From contig NZ_BAAAHE010000018.1 of assembly GCF_039525035.1 (NCBI RefSeq), positions 1-64,000 on the forward strand: 64,000 nucleotides of DNA. Reading direction: 5' to 3'. The notes below the pieces were generated by a model. It was given only the letters and a program-made list of their open reading frames with translations. It had not been told where the DNA came from and did not search any database. Shown one piece after another: positions 1 through 7,261 of this stretch. How positions within the stretch are numbered: the stretch's first letter is position 1; the number at the start of each line of letters is the position of its first letter. The DNA is from Sporichthya brevicatena (GTDB lineage: Bacteria; Actinomycetota; Actinomycetes; Sporichthyales; Sporichthyaceae). A program made the position numbers and the translations under genes.

Positions 1-644
1 CCCCGGGCGCACCGGCGCCCGGGCGCCGCGCTCCGAGCCACCGGGCCCCCGGACGCCGCCGCAAGCCGCCGGCGCCGCTGGTCCGGCGGCCCGCCGTCCT
101 CGTGGCGGTGGGCGTGCTGTGCGCGGGTGGGTTGACGGCGCTGTGGCTGACCGACTCGGAGGACCGGACCGCGGTCGTGCCGCCGCTCGCCGGGATCGCG
201 GAGTACGACGCCGGTCAGACGCTCAAGGCGAGCGGCCTGCGGGCCAAGGTGCTGCGCGAGGTGAGCGACTCGGTGCCCGCGGGTGTCGTGCTCTCGCAGT
301 CGCCGGAACCCGGAGCACGGATCTCGACCGGGACCGACGTCGAGCTGCGGGTGTCCTCCGGGCCGCCGAGCGTGCTCGTCGATCCCGCGGACTGGGTGGG
401 CAAGCCCTACGCGGACGTGAAGGCCGCCCTGGAAAGTCGAGGACTGAAGGTGCGGGAGCAGCAGGTCAACGCGGGCGGGGCGACGGGTACGGTAGCCGAC
501 GTCACGCCGCACGGCCCGGTACCGGTGGGCGACACCGTCGTCGTGAGTGTCGTGGCGCAACCTCCCACCGTGGGAGCGCGCGCCGCGGGGCTGCGTCCCG
601 ACGGGTTGCGGGCCGGTGACGACAGGGGAAGGAACGGTCAGTGA
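1..644 (+). CDS. C-terminal part of a membrane Ser/Thr kinase (PknA-like) with two PASTA repeats; 5' truncated by window edge
   Basis: The reading frame is open from base 3 to the stop at 642-644, so only the C-terminal part of a longer gene is present. It shows a basic Pro/Arg-rich juxtamembrane stretch, one membrane segment (about bases 87-150) and then two PASTA-like repeats, each of about 65 residues. PASTA repeats bind muropeptides or lipid II in the bacterial kinases that carry them. Position and orientation directly before pknB match pknA of the conserved rodA-pbpA-pknA-pknB cluster. The stop overlaps the pknB GTG start by four bases (GTGA), so the two are probably translationally coupled. 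The catalytic domain lies outside the window, so the kinase assignment is from context. Mycobacterial PknA lacks PASTA repeats, which makes this version notable. A PASTA-bearing penicillin-binding protein is the main alternative. Confidence 0.75.
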   Translation, partial: PGAPAPGRRAPSHRAPGRRRKPPAPLVRRPAVLVAVGVLCAGGLTALWLTDSEDRTAVVPPLAGIAEYDAGQTLKASGLRAKVLREVSDSVPAGVVLSQSPEPGARISTGTDVELRVSSGPPSVLVDPADWVGKPYADVKAALESRGLKVREQQVNAGGATGTVADVTPHGPVPVGDTVVVSVVAQPPTVGARAAGLRPDGLRAGDDRGRNGQ

Positions 645-2431
645 CAGAGCAGGCTCGGCTCCTCGGCGAGCGGTACGAGCTCGGCGAGGTGCTCGGTCGG
701 GGCGGCATGGCCGAGGTGCGCCTCGGCAAGGACGTCCGGCTCGGGCGCACCGTCGCCGTGAAGACCCTGCGCTCGGACCTGGCGCTGGACTCCACCTTCC
801 AGCAGCGCTTCCGCAAGGAGGCCCAGTCCGCGGCGTCGCTGAACAACCCGGCGATCGTGTCGGTCTACGACACCGGCGAGGACTACGCCGACGGCGTCCC
901 GGTCCCGTACATCGTCATGGAGTACGTCGACGGCCAGACGCTGCGCGAGCTGCTCGCCTCCGGGCGCCGACTGTTGCCCGAGCGCGCGATGGAGATCGTC
1001 GCCGGCGTCCTGACGGCCCTGGACTACAGCCACCAGGCCGGGATCGTGCACCGGGACATCAAGCCCGGCAACGTCATGCTGACCCGCTCCGGCACCGTCA
1101 AGGTGATGGACTTCGGCATCGCCCGCGCGATCGCCGACGCCTCCGCGACGATGACCGCGACCGCGGCCGTGATCGGCACCGCGCAGTACCTCTCTCCCGA
1201 GCAGGCCAAGGGCGAGAAGGTCGACGCCCGCTCCGACCTGTACTCGGCCGGGTGCCTGCTCTACGAACTCCTCACCGGCCAGCCGCCGTTCACCGGCGAC
1301 TCCCCGGTCTCGGTCGCGTACCAGCACGTGCGGGAGAACCCGAAGCCGCCGTCGCTGATCGATCCTGCGGTCACGCCGCCGATGGACGCGATCGTCCTGA
1401 AGTCGCTGGCGAAGAACCCGGAGAACCGGTACCAGTCCGCCGCGGAGATGCGCGAGGACATCGAGCGCGCCCTCGACGGCCGCCCGATCACCGCGCCCGC
1501 GGTCATGACCGACGCGGTCACCCAGCAACTCGTCACCTCCCGCCCGCCGACCGCGGCCATGCCGCCGGTCGCGGCCGGAAACGGCGGCCGGCGCGGCACG
1601 CTCGGTTGGGTGCTGCTCCTGCTCGCGGTGATCGCCGTCGCCGTGCTCGGCGTCATCGTCGGCAAGGAGGTGCTGGGCTCCAAGGGCGAGAAGGTCGCCG
1701 TCCCGCTGGTCCAGGGCCTCACCCAGGAACAGGCCGAGCAGACGCTGGAGTCACGCGGGCTCAAGCCCGTCGTCAGCTTCAAGAACGACCCGAACGTCAG
1801 CGAGGGTCGCGTCATCTCCCAGGACCCGGCGGCGTCCTCGACGCTGACCCGTGGCGACGAGGTCACGATCGTCGTCTCGCAGGGCGAGGTCCGGGCGACC
1901 GTGCCCGACGTGGTCGGGTTGCCGCTGGCCGACGCCCGCAAGGCGCTCGAAGCCGCGAACCTGGTGCCGAACAAGGTGACCAGGCGCAACTCCGACCGGC
2001 CCAACAACGAGGTCCTCGAGACCAACCCGAAGGCCGGCACCAAGCGCGAGCTCAACAGCCGGGTCGACCTCGTGGTCTCCAACGGCGTCCCGCTGGTCGA
2101 GGTCCCGAACGTGGTCGGCCAGCCGTACGCCACGGCGTACGCGACGGTCTCCCAGGCCGGGTTCGTCGTCCCGTCGCCGAGCCAGGAGGTCTCCGACCGG
2201 TACCCGCCGGGCTACGTGCTCCGGCAGGTGCCCGAGGGCGGCACACAGCTGCAGAAGGGCAGCAACGTGACCTTCGTGCTGACGGCCGCCCCCAACCCGG
2301 GCCCGGACCCGACGCCGATCCCGGAGGAGACGCCGGCCGTGGACCCGACCCCGGTGCCACCGGTCGAGACCCCGGCGCCGCCGGCGGTCCAGGGCCGCTC
2401 CGAGGACGTCGTGGGGCGGACCCAGGACTGA
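641..2431 (+). CDS. pknB: Ser/Thr protein kinase PknB with three PASTA repeats
   Basis: A 596-residue transmembrane kinase that senses cell-wall fragments and phosphorylates growth and division proteins. The N-terminal kinase domain (about 12-275) has the glycine loop GRGGMAEV (19-26), the ATP lysine K41, the catalytic loop HRDIKPGN (137-144) and DFG (157-159). The activation loop has a TxT pair, T172 and T174, matching the autophosphorylated pair of mycobacterial PknB. A membrane segment lies at about 321-341, followed by three PASTA repeats (about 351-418, 419-486, 487-555) and a Pro-rich tail. Mycobacterial PknB has four PASTA repeats. The GTG start overlaps the upstream stop. CwlM, a known PknB substrate in mycobacteria, is encoded further along this window. 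Confidence 0.95.
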   Translation: MTEQARLLGERYELGEVLGRGGMAEVRLGKDVRLGRTVAVKTLRSDLALDSTFQQRFRKEAQSAASLNNPAIVSVYDTGEDYADGVPVPYIVMEYVDGQTLRELLASGRRLLPERAMEIVAGVLTALDYSHQAGIVHRDIKPGNVMLTRSGTVKVMDFGIARAIADASATMTATAAVIGTAQYLSPEQAKGEKVDARSDLYSAGCLLYELLTGQPPFTGDSPVSVAYQHVRENPKPPSLIDPAVTPPMDAIVLKSLAKNPENRYQSAAEMREDIERALDGRPITAPAVMTDAVTQQLVTSRPPTAAMPPVAAGNGGRRGTLGWVLLLLAVIAVAVLGVIVGKEVLGSKGEKVAVPLVQGLTQEQAEQTLESRGLKPVVSFKNDPNVSEGRVISQDPAASSTLTRGDEVTIVVSQGEVRATVPDVVGLPLADARKALEAANLVPNKVTRRNSDRPNNEVLETNPKAGTKRELNSRVDLVVSNGVPLVEVPNVVGQPYATAYATVSQAGFVVPSPSQEVSDRYPPGYVLRQVPEGGTQLQKGSNVTFVLTAAPNPGPDPTPIPEETPAVDPTPVPPVETPAPPAVQGRSEDVVGRTQD

Positions 2432-2464
2432 GCCCGGGCGGATCCGGGGCGGATCCGGGACGGA

Positions 2465-3097
2465 CTAGCCGGCCTGCGGGGGCGCGACCGGCGCCAGGCC
2501 GGCGGAGCGCTCGACCGCGCCCGGGTCGCCGCAGCGGGCGAGCCAGTTCGCGAGCATCCGGTGCCCGCCCTCGGTGAGCACCGACTCAGGGTGGAACTGC
2601 ACGCCCTCGACGTCGGCCTCGCGGTGCCGGGCCGCCATGATCACGCCGGACTCGGTGCGGCCGGTGACCTCGAGGCACTCGGGGACGGTCGGGGGGTCGA
2701 TCGCGAGCGAGTGGTACCGCGTCGCGGTGAACGGCGACGGCAGCCCGGCGAGCACGCCGACGCCCTCGTGGAAGACCTGCGAGGTCTTGCCGTGCAAAAG
2801 TTCGGGCGCCCGGTTGACGGTCCCCCCGAACGCGACGCCGATCGACTGCAGTCCGAGGCACACCCCGAACAGCGGGATCTGCGCCTGTGCACAGTGCCGC
2901 ACCATCTCGATGCACACGCCCGCGGACTCGGGCGTCCCCGGCCCGGGTGAGATCAGGACGCCGTCGAAGGAGGCCGCGTCCTCGACCGTGACGGCGTCGT
3001 TGCGGCGCACGTCGCACTCGGCGTCGAGCTGCTGCAGGTACTGGACCAGGTTGAAGACGAAGCTGTCGTAGTTGTCGACGACGAGAATGCGGGCCAC
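2465..3097 (-). CDS. Class I glutamine amidotransferase, TrpG/PabA type
   Basis: A 210-residue amidotransferase subunit that releases ammonia from glutamine for anthranilate or 4-amino-4-deoxychorismate synthase. It starts ARILVVDNYDSF, a hallmark of the TrpG/PabA family, and has the nucleophile motif FGVCLGLQ and the C-terminal FHPES carrying the catalytic His and Glu. The synthase partner is not in the window, so tryptophan versus folate use cannot be decided; the mycobacterial gene at this position is called trpG. The GTG at 3097 was chosen because it puts the conserved ARILVVDN at the N-terminus; a GTG two codons upstream (3103) is equally possible. It is convergent with pknB, with about 33 bases between the stops. 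Confidence 0.92.
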   Translation of the reverse strand: MARILVVDNYDSFVFNLVQYLQQLDAECDVRRNDAVTVEDAASFDGVLISPGPGTPESAGVCIEMVRHCAQAQIPLFGVCLGLQSIGVAFGGTVNRAPELLHGKTSQVFHEGVGVLAGLPSPFTATRYHSLAIDPPTVPECLEVTGRTESGVIMAARHREADVEGVQFHPESVLTEGGHRMLANWLARCGDPGAVERSAGLAPVAPPQAG

Positions 3098-3119
3098 CCG
3101 CACAGCGTAATTGCCGTGC

Positions 3120-3290
3120 CTACTGGCCGGCCCCACCCTCGATCTCGACCTGGTTGAACGGCAGCTTCGGGTCCACCCACGGGAAGATGTGCTCGAAGAG
3201 CAGGTACAGCGCCAGGAACGCGAGCACGACCGTCAGCCCGAGCCGCACGAACCACGGCCCGGGCAGGTGTCGCCACATCCAGACGTACAT
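3120..3290 (-). CDS. Small conserved membrane protein (56 aa)
   Basis: A 56-residue ORF below most gene-calling cutoffs. It starts with ATG and reads MYVWMWRHLPGPW, followed by one hydrophobic helix (about residues 17-33) and a short acidic C-terminal segment. It lies tightly between the sortase gene (7 bases downstream of its stop) and the amidotransferase gene on the same strand, so it is probably co-transcribed with them. Small proteins of this kind, starting with M-x-x-W-x-W-R, occur next to class E sortase genes in other actinobacteria. That is from memory and was not checked by a search. Function unknown; a single-pass accessory to the sortase is one possibility. Confidence 0.75.
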   Translation of the reverse strand: MYVWMWRHLPGPWFVRLGLTVVLAFLALYLLFEHIFPWVDPKLPFNQVEIEGGAGQ

Positions 3291-3297
3291 CGGGGAC

Positions 3298-4035
3298 TCA
3301 GGCCTTCTTCTGGGTGAACGCGAGCTCGGCCGGCAGCGGCCCCGGCTTCGGGTAGGCCTTCGTGAGGTGGCCGTACACGATCAGGCGGGTGCTCGACCCC
3401 CACCGCGGGTTGCAGGTGACCAGCGTGATCAGCTTCTTCGTCGGTTTCACGCCGGGCTGCTCGGGCACCGGCAGGACGACCTCGCCGTAGCTCGGGTCGA
3501 CGAGCTTCCAGGCCGGGTGCGCCGGGTTCGGGTTCTTCTGCTTGTCGACGACGTAGACGAACCAGTTCGTCTTGGTCTCGACGATCACCTTGTCGCCGGG
3601 CTGGATCCGGTCCAGGTACGCGAACGGCTCGCCGTGGGTGGCCCGGTGCGCGGCGACGGCGAAGTTGCCGACGGCGCCGGGCTGCGCGCTCTTCGGGAAG
3701 TGGCCGACGCCCTTGGCCAGGTCGTCGAGCTCGACGCCCGAGACGATCGGCTTCTGCCACTTCTTGCCGAGACGCTCGATGTACATGATCCCGAGCGCGC
3801 CGTTCTTGATCGGCTTGCCGGAGACCCACGAGCTGCGCAGGTCGTCCTTGATGCCGTCGGCGCGGCGCTCGGCCTCGAGGTTGGTCCAGTAGAGCTGGTA
3901 CACGACGAGGAGCAGCAGGATCACGCCGAACGTGATCATCAGCTCGCCGGTACTGCGGACGGCGACGCGGAACGGCGACGGCTTCCGCCGCGGCGGCGGC
4001 GGGCCCTGCGGGGGCGCGTCGGCCACTGTCGTCAC
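3298..4035 (-). CDS. srtE: Class E sortase
   Basis: A 245-residue membrane-bound cysteine transpeptidase that cleaves a sorting signal and attaches surface proteins to peptidoglycan. A Pro-rich cytoplasmic tail is followed by one membrane helix (about 30-50) and the sortase beta-barrel. Visible catalytic residues are the His in AVAAHRATHG, the Cys in LITLVTCNP and the Arg in TRLIVYG, in family order. The GTG start at 4035 overlaps the stop of the DUF881 gene (GTGA), so the longer upstream extension is unlikely. Class E enzymes of Streptomyces prefer LAxTG signals, whereas the only anchored protein in this window (7262-8119) has LPATG. No housekeeping class A sortase is visible here. Confidence 0.92.
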   Translation of the reverse strand: MTTVADAPPQGPPPPRRKPSPFRVAVRSTGELMITFGVILLLLVVYQLYWTNLEAERRADGIKDDLRSSWVSGKPIKNGALGIMYIERLGKKWQKPIVSGVELDDLAKGVGHFPKSAQPGAVGNFAVAAHRATHGEPFAYLDRIQPGDKVIVETKTNWFVYVVDKQKNPNPAHPAWKLVDPSYGEVVLPVPEQPGVKPTKKLITLVTCNPRWGSSTRLIVYGHLTKAYPKPGPLPAELAFTQKKA

Positions 4036-4766
4036 TGCTCGTCCACCTCCGCGTAGCGCAGGTCCAGGGAACCGCTGTAGGCGGGGACCGTGATGCGCGC
4101 GTGCTTCTCGACCTTCCACCCCAGACCATAAGCGTCCACGTACTCGCGGTAGTTCGAAACGGCCACAGACTCAGCCAGCGCCTTGGAGAGGGCCGTCACA
4201 TCCCCGACCGCCGTCACGGAGTAAGGGGGTGAGTACACACGGTCCTGGAGGATCAGGACATTGCCGACGCACCGGACGGCACTGGTCGAGATGATCCGCT
4301 GGTCCATCAGCTTGATGCCGACGGCACCCCCGGCCCACAGGGCGTTCACCACGGCCTGCAGGTCCTGCTGGTGGACGACCAGGTCGTCGGCGGTCGGCTC
4401 GGGGAGCCCGGGGTAGGCGCGGTCGATCGCGCCCGGCGGGGCGTCGTCGAGGGTGACGGTGATCCCGGCGCCGCTGACCGGGGTGAGGCCGGCGGCGGGG
4501 GCGATCGCGTCGCCCTCCTTGCGGACCTGCTGGACCAGGGGGTCCGCGGCCTGCTCGGAGAGTCGCTCGACCTGGCGGCGCAGGCGGTTCCCGGTGGTGG
4601 CGGCGCGGTCGTTGCGCTCCTGCGCGGCCTGGATCAGGTCGATCAGCCGCGTGTTCTCGCCCGAGCGCAGGTTGGTCCCGCGGGCCGTCGTGCCGGTGAT
4701 GGCGAACAACAGGCCCGCGATCGCGAGGACGACGGGGACGGCAAGTCGCCAGCCGGAGCGGGCCAT
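4032..4766 (-). CDS. DUF881 family membrane protein
   Basis: A 244-residue protein with an N-terminal membrane helix (about 8-24), a predicted coiled-coil stretch (about 40-85) and a C-terminal DUF881 domain containing the family-typical VNALWAGGAVGIKLMDQRI and the region around VYSPPYSVTAVG. DUF881 proteins lie near division and cell-wall genes in Actinobacteria and Firmicutes (YlxW/YlxX) and are thought to act at the membrane, but their biochemical role is not established. Here the gene is first in a block with sortase E, the small membrane protein and the amidotransferase, and diverges from crgA. That matches the conserved order in other actinomycetes. Confidence 0.9.
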   Translation of the reverse strand: MARSGWRLAVPVVLAIAGLLFAITGTTARGTNLRSGENTRLIDLIQAAQERNDRAATTGNRLRRQVERLSEQAADPLVQQVRKEGDAIAPAAGLTPVSGAGITVTLDDAPPGAIDRAYPGLPEPTADDLVVHQQDLQAVVNALWAGGAVGIKLMDQRIISTSAVRCVGNVLILQDRVYSPPYSVTAVGDVTALSKALAESVAVSNYREYVDAYGLGWKVEKHARITVPAYSGSLDLRYAEVDEQ

Positions 4767-4858
4767 GCGGTTACGCTAGCCGACGAGCCGAGGACTGAGC
4801 CGACGACTCAGCCCGTCGACCAGCACCGCACGTCAAGCGTCCACCGGGAGTGCTCCTC

Positions 4859-5104
4859 ATGCCGAAGTCGCGGATCCGCAAGAAGGACAAGCCCGCGCCG
4901 GAGCCGAAGCCGGCGAACCTCGGCCCGAGCGCGCCGTGGGTCGCGCCCCTCATGCTCGGCCTGTTCCTGTTCGGCCTGATCTGGATCGTCGTCTACTACG
5001 TCTCGAACGGCGACTACCCGATCGGCAGCCTGAACAACTACAACCTGCTCGTGGGCTTCGGGTTCATCACCGGCGGGTTCATCACGTCCACCCAGTGGCG
5101 CTGA
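4859..5104 (+). CDS. crgA: Cell division protein CrgA
   Basis: An 81-residue two-helix membrane protein of the actinobacterial divisome that interacts with FtsZ, FtsQ and PBP3 and coordinates septum formation. It has the N-terminal MPKSRIRKK motif, a first helix (about 26-46), the loop carrying YPIGSLNNYNLLVGF and a second helix near the C-terminus ending ITSTQWR. ATG 4859 was chosen over GTG 4850 because GGGAG at 4846-4850 lies at good distance from the ATG and CrgA proteins start MPKS. It is divergent from the DUF881 gene and convergent with the rhomboid gene. Confidence 0.96.
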   Translation: MPKSRIRKKDKPAPEPKPANLGPSAPWVAPLMLGLFLFGLIWIVVYYVSNGDYPIGSLNNYNLLVGFGFITGGFITSTQWR

Positions 5105-5127
5105 CCCCGGGGCGCTACCCGGCTCGG

Positions 5128-6099
5128 CTAGACGCCCGGTACGCCCGAATTACACCGGTGTAGTTCTCCACACCCGTTGTCCCCAGTGTGGACAACTGCC
5201 GACGTGGACGCCGGGGCGCCGAGGTTGAAGAAGAGCCCCTCGCGGATCTGGTCCTCCAGGCGCTCCGTGCGCAGCTGGACCGCGACCAGGCAGACGCCGA
5301 CCAGGACCAGGCACCCGGTCGCCTGCCACCACACCCGGTTGCGGGCCGGCGCGTAGACGAACAGCGCGCCGAGGAGCGCACCTGTGACCAGGCCACCGAC
5401 GTGCCCGCGCCAGTCGATGTTGTCGATGACGAAGCCGGGGAGCAGCATGAAGGCCAGGAAGATCACCGTGCTGGACGGATTGGCCCGAACCTGCCGGTCG
5501 ACGACGAGCAGGGCTCCGATCAGGCCGAACACCGCACCCGAGGCGCCGATGGAGCCGTCGAAGATCCCCAGGAACAGGTAGGAGAACGTCGACCCGCCGA
5601 GCGCGCACAGCAGGTAGGTCAGCAGGTACCGGACGGGTCCGAGCAGCATCTCCAACGGTCGGCCGAACAGCCACAGCGCGAGCATGTTGAACGCGATGTG
5701 GAGCGGCGCCTCGTGCACGAAGGCCGCGGTGAGCAACCGGTGCCAGCCGCCCTGGGCCACCCCGTCGTCGTCGCCGGAGAACGGGCGCAAGGAGAGTTGG
5801 TTCAGCAGTTGGTCCGAACCCTGGACGGCGAAGAAGATGAGGACGTTGACGACGATGATCGCCATCGTCACGACCGCGCCGTTGCCGGTCCCGCGCACGG
5901 GAGCACCGACGACGGTCCGCGGCTCCCGGACCCCCTTGTGCCCGTCCGCGACGCACTCGGGGCACTGGAACCCGACGGCCGCCGAGATCATGTCGTCGGG
6001 ACAGATGTACCGCTCACAGCGGCCGCACCGGACATACGTCTCCCGGCCGGGGTGCCGGTAACAGACCGGGGTCTCGCCGGATCCCGTGCCGTCCGTCAT
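5128..6099 (-). CDS. Rhomboid family intramembrane serine protease with N-terminal zinc-ribbon
   Basis: A 323-residue integral membrane protein. The N-terminus (about 13-51) has paired Cys/His motifs (CYRHPGRETYVRCGRC, CP, CPEC) typical of the zinc-binding extension on actinobacterial rhomboids. The rhomboid core follows, with about six helices, the catalytic serine in GASGAVFG and the catalytic histidine in DWRGHVGG. A conserved HEAPLHIAFNM segment is also visible. Substrates are unknown. The start is one base from the ppiA stop, so the two are probably co-transcribed. The last 30 codons overlap a cluster of DnaA-box-like sequences and their C-terminal amino acids look non-conserved. Confidence 0.93.
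   Translation of the reverse strand: MTDGTGSGETPVCYRHPGRETYVRCGRCERYICPDDMISAAVGFQCPECVADGHKGVREPRTVVGAPVRGTGNGAVVTMAIIVVNVLIFFAVQGSDQLLNQLSLRPFSGDDDGVAQGGWHRLLTAAFVHEAPLHIAFNMLALWLFGRPLEMLLGPVRYLLTYLLCALGGSTFSYLFLGIFDGSIGASGAVFGLIGALLVVDRQVRANPSSTVIFLAFMLLPGFVIDNIDWRGHVGGLVTGALLGALFVYAPARNRVWWQATGCLVLVGVCLVAVQLRTERLEDQIREGLFFNLGAPASTSAVVHTGDNGCGELHRCNSGVPGV
5164..5196. promoter_or_regulatory. Cluster of three DnaA-box-like 9-mers
   Basis: Three 9-mers lie within 32 bases: TTCTCCACA (5164-5172, one mismatch to TTGTCCACA), TTGTCCCCA (5177-5185, one mismatch) and TGTGGACAA (5187-5195, an exact inverse match). The last two form an inverted repeat, GTTGTCC ... GGACAAC (5176-5196). The cluster lies at the 3' end of the rhomboid coding sequence, about 30 kb from oriC. 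Confidence 0.5.
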
Positions 6100-6100
6100 G

Positions 6101-6631
6101 TCAGGCCTGACGACGCTCGACGATGACCTTCTCGATCACGACGTCGGTGAGCGGCCGGTCGCGTTCGCCGGTCTCGACGGCGGCGATCGCCTCGACGACG
6201 TCCCGGCTGTCGATGTCGGCGACCTCGCCGAAGATCGTGTGCTTCATCGTCAGCCACGGCGTCGGCGCCACGGTGATGAAGAACTGGGAGCCGTTGGTCG
6301 CGGGGCCGGCGTTCGCCATCGCGAGCAGGTACGGCCGGTCGAAGAGCAGCTCCGAGTGGAACTCGTCCTTGAACGTGTAGCCCGGGCCGCCGGTGCCGAT
6401 GCCGAGCGGGTCCCCGCCCTGGATCATGAAGCCGGCGATGACGCGGTGGAAGATCGTGCCGTTGTAAAGCGGTTCCGTGCTCTTGGCGCCGGTCCGCGGA
6501 TCGGTCCACTCCCGGATGCCCTGCGCGAGCTCGGTGAAGTTCCGCACGGTCGTCGGCGCGTGGTCCGGGAACAGCCGAATCGTGATGTCCCCCAGGGACG
6601 TGTGCAGGGTGGCGAACAGCTCCTCGGCCAC
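6101..6631 (-). CDS. ppiA: Peptidyl-prolyl cis-trans isomerase, cyclophilin type
   Basis: A 176-residue cytoplasmic cyclophilin that speeds proline isomerisation in folding proteins. Family motifs are visible: APTTVRNFTELA, FHRVIAGFMIQGGDP, GSQFFIT and TIFGEV, with the catalytic Arg in FHRVI. It has no signal peptide. The GTG start at 6631 is supported by GAGAGGG about six bases upstream; longer in-frame extensions run through non-conserved sequence. The position near gyrA and crgA matches mycobacterial ppiA (Rv0009). The rhomboid gene follows one base downstream. Confidence 0.95.
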   Translation of the reverse strand: MAEELFATLHTSLGDITIRLFPDHAPTTVRNFTELAQGIREWTDPRTGAKSTEPLYNGTIFHRVIAGFMIQGGDPLGIGTGGPGYTFKDEFHSELLFDRPYLLAMANAGPATNGSQFFITVAPTPWLTMKHTIFGEVADIDSRDVVEAIAAVETGERDRPLTDVVIEKVIVERRQA

Positions 6632-6770
6632 GGGATCCCTCTCGTCGATCGAACACCTACCGCCGACCCAGCATCCTTGCACGCGGCTCGCCGGGAGGCC
6701 GGAGGCGGTTGCACCCCGCCCGACCGGGAAGGATTCGACCACGAACGCCTCCGAACGAAGGAGAAATCCG

Positions 6771-7103
6771 ATGCACCGGCCCTCCGCACGGGCGGTCCGT
6801 CGCACCGCCACCGACCTCTCGGACCAGGTGCTGCCGCACCTGAACTCGGCCAAGGACACCCTGGTCGAGGACGTCCTGCCCAAGGTCAAGCACGGCGGTG
6901 TCGACCTGGCCGCTCGCGCCGGCCTGATGTCGCCGCCGAAGCAGCGCCACCCCTGGCGCCTGGCCGCGATCGTGGGTGCCGTCGCCGTGGCCGCCTACGC
7001 GGCCTGGAACGCCTGGAAGCTCCCGCACGCGAGTGACGACTGGGCGCACGCCGACACCGCCACCCCGGCCGGCTCGCGGCCCTCGGCCGACGTTCCGGCG
7101 TAG
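6771..7103 (+). CDS. Small single-pass membrane protein of unknown function (DUF5324-like?)
   Basis: A 110-residue protein with a good ribosome-binding site (GAAGGAG, 6757-6763) before the ATG. The N-terminal half is amphipathic and charged (SDQVLPHLNSAKDTLVEDV). One membrane helix lies at about 62-78 (RLAAIVGAVAVAAYAAWNAW), with a short tail ending in Pro/Ala. The layout (basic N-terminus, helix, then RHPWR before the membrane) resembles small membrane proteins found at this locus in Streptomyces (DUF5324). That similarity is impressionistic. It diverges from ppiA and is followed by two strong terminator hairpins. Function unknown. Confidence 0.8.
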   Translation: MHRPSARAVRRTATDLSDQVLPHLNSAKDTLVEDVLPKVKHGGVDLAARAGLMSPPKQRHPWRLAAIVGAVAVAAYAAWNAWKLPHASDDWAHADTATPAGSRPSADVPA

Positions 7104-7123
7104 GCCGACCTAGCAAGCCGAAG

Positions 7124-7148
7124 GGCCGGCCCGCGAACGGACCGGCCC
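7124..7148 (+). terminator. Terminator hairpin 1 after the 6771-7103 gene
   Basis: A perfect 7-bp stem, GGGCCGG (7124-7130) and CCGGCCC (7142-7148), with an 11-base loop, 20 bases after the stop codon. Confidence 0.6.
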
Positions 7149-7156
7149 CGACAGAC

Positions 7157-7193
7157 GCGTGAGCCCCGGGTCCCCCTGGACCGGGGCTCACGC
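7157..7193. terminator. Strong bidirectional terminator hairpin
   Basis: A perfect 13-bp stem (7157-7169 with 7181-7193, GCGTGAGCCCCGG) and an 11-base loop, followed on the plus strand by TCGTTT. It lies between two convergent genes and can serve both. Confidence 0.8.
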
Positions 7194-7261
7194 CTCGTTT
7201 CTGTCCTGCGCTAGTTCCACTTCCAGTTCATGTCGCCCCCCGACGTCCTGCGGTCAGCCGG

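Noticed and set aside
2432-2464. Tandem GGCGGATCCGGG between pknB and the amidotransferase gene
   Set aside because: Two short copies only; no stable hairpin for a terminator, so left as background.
547-2577. Long plus-strand frame overlapping pknB
   Set aside because: Arg/Gly/Pro-rich translation in another frame of pknB, without domain features.
6890-7191. Antisense frame opposite the small membrane protein
   Set aside because: It overlaps a gene with a good ribosome-binding site and the terminators; its content is Arg/Pro-rich shadow.
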